64,000 nucleotides of DNA. It comes from Tulasnella sp. 424. Its lineage: Eukaryota > Basidiomycota > Agaricomycetes > Cantharellales > Tulasnellaceae. How positions within the stretch are numbered: the first letter of the stretch is position 1; each line of letters opens with the position of its first letter. Shown here piece by piece: positions 24,433 through 36,388 of the stretch. The notes under the pieces were generated by a model. That model saw nothing but the letters and a program-made list of their open reading frames with translations, searched no databases and had not been told where the DNA came from. The stretch spans positions 1 through 64,000 of the forward strand of contig WSUB01000168.1 of NCBI GenBank assembly GCA_019633425.1. The letters are read 5' to 3'. The position numbers were made by a program, and so were the translations under genes.

Positions 24433-25714
24433 TAAGTATAAAGTTTCGTTAAGGTGAAGATGTCCGGGGAGGGGTCAGCAAATTTGGAGTGGAGTAAGGG
24501 GACAAAGTACAGCAGCTAAGGGTTAGAGGCAAAGTGTTTTGGGGGGGTCTAATGAGCAACGAACTCTGAGGACCAACCTCAGCTTCAAGATTATCTTTAA
24601 AAATAAAGGGCACGAAAGCCTAGTGTCCATCCCTCACCCCCACACTTGTCCGTACAAGAACATGCGTGAATTCAAAATATCCCTCATGGACCCTCAAACC
24701 TTTCTCGATCCTGAATTGCCGTTTGAATTGGCGGTAACATCAACATAGGGGTATCTAGAGAAGGCGATGTAGTGGGGAATCGAAGACCGAAGGGCGGGAG
24801 ACCCTTCGGTCAATAAGACTAGTCAATATCGCATTAAGGGAACTCCTTTCGTTGAGTGACTGTAAGTGCAGACCCGCTACATAAAAAGTGGTTCGGATTG
24901 AGTGTAATAACGAAGAATCGTCTTTCATTCTTCCTTCTACATCGTGCTACACCATACCCCGTCCTCTGCTGTTCAACACGAAGCAACGAATTCGTTGAGG
25001 GTTACTTCGGAATCTATATATCAACGACGCAGGAGGACCAGCTTGACAACGCCCGTTGTTAGGAGAATGCGGCCTCTGATTGGTTCCTTGAGGGGTTGGG
25101 GCAAGTGGAACGCCTCGATAACGATTTTCTAATCCTCTCATTGGCCGTCCCTCAAAGTCGCTTTCAAAGTCTTCGGTGCCGACGGTTCCTGGGTTGCCGT
25201 CACAGACCATATGCACATGGTACTCTAGACTGACACCTCGTTGTTGTCGTCGAAGGCAGCGGCAAGGGTACACTGCAATGCAGACATTCACTCACTTGCC
25301 GTCGTTCACATCCTCTACTTATCTTAGCTAATTACGTATGTGTATAGACTGCATCAATGTAATATATTTGGCGAATATTCTATTTACCTATATTGTTCAC
25401 ACAGGAGGACTAGCTCGATAACGGCCCGTTGCTAGGAAATAAATTATCTCTCTAGTTCGATGCTTCGTGGGGCTATGGAGCGACCGTCTCCGATTTCCAG
25501 TTCTCTCATTGGCTGCCCGCCAGTTGCGCCTCAGAGTTGTTCGGTACCGAGTTCTTTCTCTACTTTGATTGGCTCAAAATTCCTGAATTCCCATAACCGT
25601 TTCGACAGGTTGCTGGGAGGGGGTGTTTTACTTCCTCGAAATCCACGATACAGAATCGAGAACGAGATGTTCGTAACATCCCTTATCGCTGCATAGAGAG
25701 GAACGCGCGTAAGG
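24433..25714. other. Gene A promoter side and locally duplicated intergenic DNA
   Basis: Next to gene A lies the promoter block shared with B, C and D (listed separately). Further right, 25013-25110 and 25392-25530 are diverged direct copies, sharing AGGAGGAC(C/T)AGCT and TCTCATTGGC. No supported gene. Confidence 0.5.
24545..24577 (-). promoter_or_regulatory. Shared promoter block, gene A copy
   Basis: The minus strand reads GTTGGTCCTCAGAGTTC, then a CATTAGACCC part matching CATTCGACCC in B. It ends about 119 bp upstream of the ATG. The same block precedes genes B, C and D. Confidence 0.55.
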
Positions 25715-25770
25715 TGTGAGTATTTACCTTCGAGTATTCCGTAATATGCGCAACAAAGAAGAATTCGTAC

Positions 25771-25961
25771 CTTCTCCTTGACGACCGGCTTCGTCTGCTT
25801 CAGGTCGTCCGCATACGCGTGACCACACCAGCAGAACTGGCTGCGCCAAATGCAAAGAGTAACCTTGATATTGGCTATCAAATAACAATGGTGAAAGTTG
25901 TCAATATATTGCAGCATATGTGAAAGAGAAGTCCAATTACCTTGGCTGCTATTCGATACAT
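25771..25961 (-). pseudogene. Truncated second copy of MIC26/27 (exons 1-2 only)
   Basis: Exon 1 (25961-25941, MYRIAAK) is preserved. Exon 2 (25874-25771) has lost about 10 bp in the Ala-rich stretch, which shifts the frame into a stop. Downstream homology ends near 25716, inside the next intron, and exons 3-6 are absent. It is part of the duplicated head-to-head pair with the ASF1 copy. It cannot make a MICOS subunit. Confidence 0.88.
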
Positions 25962-26223
25962 GGAGGACGGTCGGAATTCAGGAGACGGCGTTTAGCCGGA
26001 AGGTCCGCGTAAAAGTCCGTTTTGTTTCTGCCTGACGCTGAGAGATACAATACGCGCGCGTCTTGCCTCAACCATTCTCTTTCTTTTCCACCATACCCAC
26101 AGTACATTTTCTAGCTACTTGTGAATACTGTATCGCGTCTTGTAAGTTTCTAAACGCGAGATTTGGGCTCTCATAAGCTTAATAAAGCCGTGCCTCCCCC
26201 CGCCTTGTCTGTCAGACCCAAGT

Positions 26224-27067
26224 ATGTCAGTCGTAACGATTCGTAACGTCGAGTTTCTCAACACCCAGCGCGTTTCCTGGACCCTTACAAGCTTCGCGTG
26301 ACGTTCGAGTGCATTTCTCCTTTGAGCGATGGTGAGCCTTCACCCCACCACTCCCATTCGCGCACCTCTACTCACCCCCCCTCCTCTCACTATGCAGACC
26401 TCGAATGGAAACTCATCTACGTCTACTCACCGGGGAAAGACGAATGCGAACAAGAGCTCGACAACTGCTTGGTCGGACCCGTCCCCATCGGCATAACCTC
26501 ATTCGATTTCGAAAGCGGGGCGCCCGACCCCACTCGGATACCCGACAATGACGTCCTCGGCGTAGCAGCGCTAATCCTCACAGCCTCGTACAAAGACCAA
26601 GAATTCATTCGCATGGGGTACTACCAGAACACGGAATACGACAACGAGGAGATGAAGGAAACCCCACCTGCACGCCGAAGTTCGAGTTGTTGGTGAGGGA
26701 TTTGTCGACAAAGCCGAGAGTTACCAAGTTTCAGATTAAATGGTGAGTTGAAACCCTTTCCCTCTCTTGGAAAGCCGTCCTATAAGCCGCTTCGATGGAC
26801 GCTGATACCGTACCTTGCTTGTTTCGAACGCATTTAGGGACCACGAGCAAGCAGCACCTGATATCCCATCAGCTTAACCAACCTCGGCCATCCCCGCGCC
26901 ATTTGCCCCACCAGGATCGGCCTTCCCTCGGCCGGGTGGTGCGGCCATCGACGGCCCATCAAAGTACGCGGCAAACAGTCCAATACCGATGGAAGGTTAA
27001 AAACAACTACGCTGCAACAAGTTCAGCCGTCCCACCAGCGGTCAACATGGCGCAGAGACTATTTTAG
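26224..27067 (+). pseudogene. Decayed second copy of ASF1
   Basis: Highly similar to the intact gene at 18011-18847, with the same introns. A one-base loss in the AACAAC of the N-terminal segment (near 26262) shifts the frame. A second one-base loss, in CCACCTGCC-ACG near 26670, shifts it again before KVTRF. The middle region (DLEWKLIYVYSPG to KETPPA) is still open, with mostly mild changes. The start is MSVVTIRN. With two frameshifts no full chaperone is expected; the copy seems fairly young. Confidence 0.9.
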
Positions 27068-28805
27068 AAGGGGGTGCTTTGGGGGGAGGAGCTTGGTGCT
27101 GTCTCGGGTGCCTGCGCTGGTTGACTTTAGAGTAGGACCGCGAGTGGATATTTACGTTCCTTGTACACATCGTTTCTTGAGTTGAAGATCTCATGGGCCG
27201 ACTACTGATACATTGGCAATGAAAACCGCGTCTACTATTCTTTGAATTCTCCAGATACTCGTCTGGAGTTCGAGCCTAAGCACGCCAGCAGGATCAACTT
27301 ACCTTACAATCAGGATGTCCGACAGCATCCGTTCCTCCAGCACCGTTGTTTTCGGTATTATCAACAGCCCTCCTCGGTTCCATTCCACCCCCAACCCCAT
27401 ATCCAATCCCCTGGCCAGGCAGCAGTGATCCTTCAAACGCGTCGCAGATCCGTCATGGCGCCCTGCTTTCAACGGGATGCAATCAAGTTCTGCTAAACAC
27501 CTGGACAGTCGGATATCGTTGCGAGCCTTCGGAGCTCGGTGATGGCCATTTCATGTTGGCGAAGTGCCTCTCCATCCCGGACCCTCTCCGGGTCAAACTT
27601 GAGCGAAACTCGAAACGACCACCACAGAATCAGCCCCTTTATGAGGAAGCGACCAGATACTTGGCTTGTCTCTTTATTTTCGAGGCTTTCAAGGCTCTTC
27701 AGCATGGCGTGAATGGATATTTATGCTACTTGACTATCGAAGGCATCCAACCTTGAAACCTGCACAGAAGTTGACGAGCTTTGGCAATTCTCATGCCTTG
27801 ATCAAACTGATGCCCACGCGAAACCATCGGGTACGCGATATTCAGCCGTTCTGGTATGAAGCGAATCCCTGATATTGCACAATGTCTCACCCGTTCGCGG
27901 TTCCGGAAACACGTGGTTGCCCAAGTTCGATACAGTATGCATGGTTTGGAACAAAGACGTGACGGAAGGGCACCAAACCCCAAAGTTAGAGCCGTTTCAA
28001 GGACGGTAGATAAGAAGCTTAAGGTTTTGGTTGGATACTAAGTTTGCACGAGGATGTGGTGCAGGCCAAGCACGCCTATATGGTTAAGCTACAATCCGCA
28101 ATCGGGTCCCAGGATGACCTCGGTGAAGAACCTCGGTGCTGTGCAATACTGGCGTCACGCCTTTATCTCCCCAGGGAACCCGAGCGAAAGCTTATGAGAC
28201 AGGCGAAAAATAAGATATCGCAATCGAATGTAGATTCGGCACGAAACTGCTAAGCCCAACACTTTCCTGCATGTCGGGTCAAATCCAAGAAGTAGCATCT
28301 AGAGGGAGTTGAAGTTGATTTATGGAGAGATAGATGGTGGAAGGTTTCCCGAATCATCCGGAATGTAGCTCCGTGACCTGGGGGTGGCTTGTTTTCTTTA
28401 GATCCAGGATAATGGCCCATAATTGAGAATGTGAGATGTCAGTAACACCCCTTGTCTCTGCACAGAGAGACTGAATCCAGCCATTTAGCCCCCTTTGTGG
28501 TTCCTTTCGTTGGGGAGGGAGGAGTGACCCGGAACGAAGAAAACTGAAAAGGTGCGGTCCGCCTGGTCCGCCAAACAATTTTTGCCCTTGACTACCTACC
28601 ATCAGACGCCAGCTTCTTGGCCTCGGAATTCCACCACCAAGACAGATTCTACTCACTCCACCCTTGAATCACTTATTCTGGTTTCTTTGCGGGCATCCAA
28701 GTAAAGACAAAACATTTATTTTGGTTCAGCAGCGGCGTGTACTTTTGCTGCTTGGTACAAGTACAAAGATCACGACAAACAAAACACATTATGCAAGTCA
28801 CTGTC
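27068..28805. other. Intergenic: end of the MIC/ASF1 duplication, then unassigned DNA
   Basis: 27068-27495 continues the homology to 18848-19275, diverged by small indels. After about 27495 the duplicate ends. The rest has only short frames on either strand, none recognisable and none with convincing splice structure. Confidence 0.5.
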
Positions 28806-31491
28806 TTATCGAAGACCAAGGCCACCCGCAATGCTGCTGGAGCTTAAGCTGAGCCTAAGCCTAGCAGTGGTGAGTAGAGGTACCCGTCTTTGGAGGTTTT
28901 TGACGTCGCACAACAAAGTGGACGAGTGCGTCGTCGAACATGTGTCACAGGCATCGAGGTTCCCCGGTTCCGGATGCCACTTGGTCTCCCACTTCATCGC
29001 TGTTCTAGGTATCGAGCTGATCTTTTCCCTGTTCCAACTAACGTCTCCTTGACCTCCAACCTCTCGATCGAGGATCATCGACGCTTCAAAGTTCAGCGCC
29101 GCCTCGTCATATCGCTCCAGGTCCACCAGCATCAGCGCCCTTTTCCCCAAAAAGAACGACATCTTGAACTTGTCTTGCAGTTTGATGTACTCGCGTATAG
29201 TTTGATCGTACCAAAAGAGTGCGTCGTCTTGCAAGCCTAACTCTTTCTTGACGTCACCCAACACCGATATGGTATGTGCCATTTCCGTGCCGCGGTACGA
29301 GATGTCCCGATAGGCGGCGGTCGACTCCTCCAGGAACTGTGCGCATTCTTCGGCCCTTCCTTGCGCGTGCACGCACAGCCCAAGGTTATGCAAGGTTTGG
29401 GCTAATATCCAACTCGAACCCCCGCTACGTCGGGCAGCCGCAATCGACTCTCGGTATAGCTCCTCCGCCTCAGCGTCGTTGCCCTGGTTGCGTCTGAGAC
29501 TACCCAACCGAGACAGAGCAAGGCATACGCCGACCTCCCACCCTATTCGTTGGGCAATGTCGCGGACCTCAGCGAGAGTGGTGGCACCTCTTTCATACTC
29601 CTGTTGGTTCCAGTAGGTGCATCCGAGGATAAGGCGCGACTTGGCCTCTCCTAATCTATCTCCACTCCGCGACGCAATATCGACAGCCTCTGTCAGAACA
29701 GAAAGGGCCTCCTCGTGACGGCGGTTCCGTCTGTGGATTTCGCCAATCCTCTCCAGACACTGTACAACTCCAATATCGTGATTATGGCGTCGGAAGACTT
29801 CAAGGCTCTCCTCCAGGAAGGGAATTGCCTCTTCCACCTTGTCTTGAGCAGTAAGGGAGGATCCCACCCAATATGACGCGTCGGCAGTTGCAAGGTCATC
29901 GTCCAGGAATCGACATTTCTCGAGAGCGCTGGATGCGAATTCGTAGGCTTTGACGTGGTACGAGTTGCGATAAGATGCTGCTGCTTGCTTGCGGAGGACG
30001 CTGGCAACCCCGCTGGCGTTCCCATCTTCCTGATACAATTGGAGTGCTTTCTCTAGGCATGCCAGGCCTTCCTCGTAGTTTCCTTTCCAGCTCTCAAGAT
30101 CGCCAAGGTTCTCGAGTAGCTCTGCAGAGTGCGAATCACGGCGGGCGTCGATTGGGTTCGGAGGACAGCGAGGCTGATAACGGTTGGCGTAAGCGAGTCT
30201 TGAAACGCAGTACATTATCGTGGACAGAACTTACAAGAGATACAACGGTGGTCCGGCACATGCTACCCGTCGGTCGCTCTTCGGGGTCGACCGCCCAACA
30301 TCTTGTCATGAGGTCCCAAAGTTGAAGGCAATCGCTTAGACGCGATTCACCATCAACCTGAGGGCGAGGACTGTCGAAGATTTTGCGGATGATGACGTAG
30401 TCGGCTAGAGTGCCGTGATAAGGCATTTCGCCTGTCATAATCTGTTCGTGCACCCAAATTAATATTACGACCGGGTTACATTTTGGATGGGTACCCACCT
30501 CCCAAACTAACCAAGCCCACGCGTACACGTCGCTGCTGGGAGTACGAGGGCTGCCGTCTAGAAGTTCCGGGCTGCACCAACGAATTGATCCTTTGAAACC
30601 CGTCGAGGTTTCGAGCCTCCCAAAGCCACTATCTTCATACAGTCGTGCCAATCCAAAGTCACAGAGAACTGCCCTGCAGGTAGCGTTGACAAGAACGTTC
30701 GCCTTCAGTGTTGAATAACATCAGCGACTGGATTCCCACCGAAAAAAGGGGGATTTTCATACCGATTTGACGTCGCCGTGGCAGACTGGTGGGTCAAGTT
30801 GATGTAGGAACGTCAAGGCATCAATAGTGTCATGGACCTGGAAGTATAATGGTCAAATAGGAGTGAGGGAAAGGTCGCAAAGAGACTCACCAGGGACAGC
30901 TTTTCAGGCACCTCAAGCTCCCGCCGGCTTATGAACTCCGTAATATTGCCATAAGGCTCCCAAGGAGAGACTAACCAAGCCTCCGAGTTTTCAAAATCGG
31001 CATAGAAGCCTAGGAACTTGGCGATCCCCGGGTGAGATTGGAGACTTGACCAGACGAGGAGCTCTTTGGTGAAGGCCTTTGTAAACGTGAGATCGGGTTT
31101 TGAGTGCCACGCACATCGTCGACAGAAATGAACATGCAGACTCACCCTCTTCAATTCCGATGGATTGTCAGCAGCGGATATTCGAATCTGCTTGACAGCC
31201 ACAATCTGAGGTGGCCCTTTGAAACGGGGGGCTAACCATATCGGAAGGTACGCGGAGGCATAGAGCTGGGCTCGTCGCACGACGCCGTATCCTCCTGAGC
31301 GTTTGAGGTCGTCTCTGATAAATACTATTCTCCGACGGTCAATCTGATGCACCTTCAAGCTGCCGTACGCCGCGTCCTACGTGGAACTGTCCGTTAGCAA
31401 ACGATGTGAATATTTTTAACTGAACTGGAATTGTACCCACAACAGCCTCTCCTCGCAGACGCTTTCTCTCGGCTTCATCGTTGTCTGACAT
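28806..31491 (-). CDS. Kinase-TPR fusion protein E (divergent paralogue)
   Basis: Seven exons, 31491-31441, 31376-31146, 31076-30891, 30837-30763, 30702-30499, 30441-30235 and 30173-28806, give 773 residues. All introns are phase 0. The kinase (about 40-325) has RSGGYGVV, VAVKQ (Lys79), HPGIAKFLGF, VCHGDVKSANVLV, CDFGLARL and IRWCSPELL, a TKL-like set. About nine 40-residue TPRs follow, much more varied than in A-D, so this array is old. Exons 4 (75 nt) and 6 (207 nt) have the same lengths as in A-D, showing common descent. The activation loop is of ordinary length. The last 60 or so residues, after MILDREVGG, are not repeat-like, and the exact 3' end could differ if an intron was missed. Role unknown; probably cytosolic signalling. 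Confidence 0.8.
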
Positions 31492-32590
31492 CGTTGGGAT
31501 AGCGACCTCCGGGTAGTATGTCAAGGGTTGGATACTTGAACGACTAAAGCTGGAAAGCTAGGAACGTGAGCTGGATCCGGTGGTCGTTATCGTCCGCCAG
31601 AAGGATAACGGTCGTCGAGGTTCTCGGCTCTCCGACGTAAATCCGAATGCTGGAGCCGCAGTGCATCTCGGGGTCGCGTCGACGTCTGGGTATATACCTC
31701 ACTGTCGATGGCGAAGTCTTGGTATGCATAGACAGGCGCGTCGCAGAACTAATATATTTGAGGTCCGAGGAAGCACGTTATAACCATGCGATTGAGCACG
31801 GCATAATTGAGCAAATACCAAGCGGCGCCACAAATATATTTATATCCCACTTACCCGCGAGCAGCCGAAAATCACCATTCGGGCTATTTCGTCAAGTACT
31901 AATACGATTTATTCAATGGGTTTGCTTTCGGATATTTACTGAGTCGGTCGGGCTCGCGTTCCTCTCCCAACACGCAAAAAGCGAAACACCAGATAGTATA
32001 GCAAAATGATTACACCAAAATAAAAGCATAATACACAACACTCGGGCACGATATTTGAGTCAGAAGAAACGAACTAAGTATCAGGCGACGAGTAAGGAAA
32101 ACTATGCCCGGAGCACATCCAGGCGCATCCAAGGGTGGAAAGTGTTAATCTACAATCAAAAAAAAAAAGTTAAAACTGAAGGCAGGGAATGGATCAGGAG
32201 CGACTAAGGTATTAAAAACGACAGGTAGGGACCATTAAACGAGTGGGGGAGAGGCTTATCGCAAACGGGGATTTAGGAAGGGAAAAAAGGAGTGGTAGGC
32301 ATAAATCCATAATGAAGGACCGCATTTTGTTGTTGAAAAAGTAGTGAAAAAATAAAATTAGAGCAAAGTCGCCGGCGTATCGAGTATAGTCTTGGGCTTT
32401 GGCGGTGCTGAAGTGGGACGGATAAAATAGATTAGACGAATAGAGATTTGAGTCGGAGTTCGGGTTAGAAGGAGAGATAATAAGATAGGGTGGTAATTTT
32501 GGTCGTGGTTTCATAAAGAGGAAGGCCGGTCTTGATTGCGAACGGTAGGAAACCTTGTTCAGGTCGGTTTCGCGGAACACTGAGGACCCT
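31492..32590. other. Intergenic between gene E and STE12
   Basis: A/T-rich toward 32000-32500, probably the STE12 3' flank (A9 run at 32159). TATATACC on the minus strand near 31691-31698 could belong to the gene E promoter. No gene supported. Confidence 0.5.
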
Positions 32591-35500
32591 TCAGACCCCA
32601 ATCTGTTGCGCATCAGGGGTACCAAGGAAACCGCTCGGCGAGCCAACCGGAGCGGCACCCATCAGAGTTGGTCCATCGAGCCCATAAAGCGACGCGTTGT
32701 CCACAACACCGACAGAATCAACGGAGGGGACGGAGTAGAATTCAGCCGAGCCGCCAACCTGAGCGTTGACCGACGCATCAGCCAAAGACGTCGGATCCAG
32801 AACACCTCCGTAATCTCCTGCGGCTGCCGGTACGCCTTGACTGGCATCGTCCTGGGCACCCATTCCTAGCGACGAGGAGGTTGAAAAGTCCCTTGACCTG
32901 GATTGTCGGTGCAAGTACGGGTGGTATCCGTGCGAAGCCTGCGTGCGCGGCGCAAAGAGCGAATGTCCAGGCGATCCATATTGCGGCACAGGTCCCGGTC
33001 GGATTGTGGGTGTCGCAGACCTGTGTCTCCGAATCGGTCCGACACTCCCATGGAAGCTGGAACTTTGGGCGTATCCAGGCAGCAATGCAAGATTTTCATA
33101 GCCAGCTTTAGCTGAGGGCGCGGACGAGGATAAGGCGTCGCCTCCAAAGGATGCGAAATCAGGTCTGTTGCGGTACGACGGCATCGTTGGGGGCTGCAAG
33201 CTTGCACCACGAGGGTACGGGACCGAGTATCCATCACTCGTCACGGTATGCATCGGCCTCGGTCGATTTGATCGCGAGAGGAGCTGCTGAGCGTGGTTTT
33301 GAATGGCATGCTGTTCATGAGCTGGCAAGAGGGCACCAGGCACTTGTTGAGGAGAGCCATATTGGAGAGGAGACCCTTCAACGGGATGCAGAGCTGAAAA
33401 GCTAGCACGAGATTCAGCGTGGTTGGTGATCGGGACAGGAAGGGATTGAGAATGAGGAGGGATGTAGTCCCCAGTGTGACCATGTGAAGATGGGCCCGCC
33501 CAGGTGTCCAAGGATGAAGACGGAGGGAGGTTGTTCGTGAACGGGGTTGGACTGTTGTGCACCTGTCCAGCCTTACAACGAGTACCGAATAATTAGAATC
33601 TTGTAAAGGACAGAAACGACCAAATAACTCACCGGGTCGAATACGTTCATCGGAACCCGGGCAGGAACCACCCCAACGACATCTTCTTGCTCAAGATCAA
33701 TATCTCCAAGACCCATTCCATCACTCTCATCACCAGCGCTCCCATCATTCTCCCCGCCACTCCCTTCAAAGTCACCACCATCTTTAATGCTTAGCTCGCC
33801 GGAATCCTTCGAGTGCGTCCGCAGATGCTGCGTAAGATTATCACTTCGACTGAACTTCTTTCCGCACTTGTCGCAGGCGAAGGGCCTTTCCATTGTATGC
33901 GTGCGCAGGTGTCGTTTCAGGTGTTCCATCCTCTTGAAGGTCTTTCCGCAAGAATACAACGGGCAAGGGAACTGTTTGAGCCTGGGCACGGGCGTGGATC
34001 CAGGGAGACCTGCACCAGCGCCTGGAGTACCCATGTTCATCGGGCTGGAGGTTGCCGGTAACGACGCCGACTGAATAGACAGAGGAGTCGATGGTGTAAA
34101 CGTGGAGGATGGGAGGGCAGAAGCGGCGCCATAACCGGTATGGTCGTGAATTGGCGCAGGCGATGAAGCTGCATGACGTGCGTACGCATGCGGGGCAGGC
34201 GATTGGGAGAAATGACCAACTCCACTGGCCATACCAGGTGAAGCGGAGACCATCCCGTGGCTTGGATGAGGTGGAGCGGGAGACTGCGCGGTGTGCCCGA
34301 TGTTATGCATGGGCGACATCGTTCCGTTCACTTGGACGAAATGCTGCTGTTGCATGGGCATGCCGGTCGAAGAGATGATCTCGGGGCTCGGTCCAAGTCC
34401 CATCGGGACGGGAGAGGGCGAGAGGTTATGAACTTGGGAGGCCGCTCGGGACATGGGGTGTTGCGGGTGATAGTGGTGCGAAACAGGCTGGGGAGCGAAA
34501 GGAGACGAATGCCTATAGTCCGTAGCGGGAGGCGCCATGCCCAATCCAAGCCCGACGTGAGCACCAGTTGTTGATCCATGGGAAGCGGACGGCGCGAGGG
34601 AATACGAACTCGATGGGTATTGCTGTGGAGGCGTGTACTGATCAGCTGATGCTCCGACGTCGGATAGGTACGATTGGGAATGTTGGACTTCAGTAGAGGT
34701 ATCGTAGGAGTCTCCATAGCCGACGTCGTTGCCGTAGATGTTGGAATTGACTGCTAATGGGGATTCACTGGTAGCTAAGTGCGACCCGGTGATGACATCT
34801 GCGGTCGCGAGTCCACTCGTTGGCTGTTTGGCTCCGGCGAGCGAACCTGCAGGGCCAGTCGTTCCAGTCGTCGCGGCGGCTTTCTTTCGCCTCTGCTTGT
34901 AGTTAGGGCTGCCTTCGAACAAGGAGAACATGCTGAAGAATGGCGTGCCGGGTCCACCAGGTCCCTTGGGTTGCTCCGGAGTCGGCTTGTCGGATCCACT
35001 CCCTACAAACGAGTCGGACGAGCTTTGCTGTTGATGTAATAATGGACGAGAGGGATGTTGAAACGACTGCGCGTAGTGTTGATCATCGTTCTCGGAACCG
35101 CCCGGGCTCCCAGCTTTGGTTGCTACAGCGCGTGTATCCACGTCAGACATTGAAGGGTTGGTGAAGGGTGGTGTTGGGCCCGGATCGGCTCCAGGTTCCG
35201 GGACCTCTCCAATCTCCCGAACGGCTCGTTCCAGCTCGCCTTCACCCTCGATTCCACCGCGGGCTTTCGAGAATTGCTCGAATAGGGTCCGTTTGGGGTC
35301 ATACGTGAACGAGCGTGCGGGTTCTCCGACAATCACGGTGGTGGGTTCCTGTCCCATCTTTTCGCGCTTCAGATCTCGTTCGAGAGCGTCGAGAAACAGT
35401 CGATCATGTGGGACCGAGAACCTAAGAATTTCGGAAATTGGAATAATTCGCACAGCAAGGGCGCCGAAGGTGAGGGAAGGAAGTGGGTCAAGTCAGCTTT

Positions 35501-36388
35501 TACTTGTCCGCGCGGGATCTTGCCATGTAAGAAACAAGAGAATTTGTTGTTGGCGAGGTCAAGTGACATACCAGTAGAACACTTTCTGCTTCTTCTGCGT
35601 CCTGATGCATTGGTACTTGAATAGGAGATCAAGGAAAGGAGACTGGAGGGTATCGATGAAATGACATCCAGCATCAGCACGCGTTTCGGTCGTTTGTTGA
35701 TTGATTTTAGAAGCGCGAAGCCTTGAACCACTCACTTTGGGTTCTTCGAGGCATGCATCCGTTCCGGGCTTGAGATTCCTCAAATCGCTAAACACACCCT
35801 CTTCGAATTTCTTCATATTGCGAACGGGTCTACCGAACGCATCGAATCGAAACACGAGCGCTCTGACGATGTCGGTTCCCGTGATGTGGTACAATCCATT
35901 CCAGAGGACGCAAGACACGTATTCTCCTGATGGCAAGAGAAACCGATTGAGAGCTGGGTGCGGGACAGGTGGCACGTTGTTTCCTGAGGAACTTGGGTCC
36001 TGATACGAGAAGTGCGGGTCGGAAGCTGAGTTGGAAGCGGCAGAGGCGGCCCATCGGGAGGGAGCTTTTGGGGTGAAGATCACGCGTTGGCAGTCGGGAT
36101 TGAAATTATTAGCCGTGCAATCAGTAACTCGGAACTGGGAAAGAGCGCACCAGTTGCAAGAAAGAACTTTAGACGGTCGAGATGTGCGAGCATTTCCTCT
36201 TCATGCTGGCTCAGCGATCTTGGACCGCTGCTGCCGAATTCCTGGGATGAGTGCTCAAATTGGTGATGCGGATGATGAGGAGCTGGAGGCATATATTCGT
36301 GGAAGGAAGACGATGCTTGAGGGGCGTAGGATTGGAAATGGTTCGGCTGAGGTGGATGCTGAACTTGAAGAGCATTATGGTGATCCAT
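32591..36388 (-). CDS. STE12: STE12 homeodomain-like / C2H2 transcription factor
   Basis: Five exons, 36388-36151, 36064-35736, 35642-35572, 35421-33633 and 33562-32591, give 1132 residues. The STE domain spans the first four exons: LKFFLATAPSRW, then [84 protein letters not shown] and [16 protein letters not shown]. Two C2H2 fingers lie at about 697-750 ([36 protein letters not shown]), an arrangement known from filamentous ascomycetes and basidiomycetes but absent from budding yeast Ste12. The rest is low-complexity Ser/Pro/His/Gln. It acts in the nucleus downstream of the pheromone/filamentation MAP kinase cascade. The start follows the first ATG giving MDHHNALQ; a longer upstream frame lacks support. 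Confidence 0.95.

Noticed and set aside
31647..32009. 120-codon plus-strand frame between gene E and STE12
   Set aside because: No recognisable product; AT-rich end; overlaps the probable promoter of gene E on the other strand.
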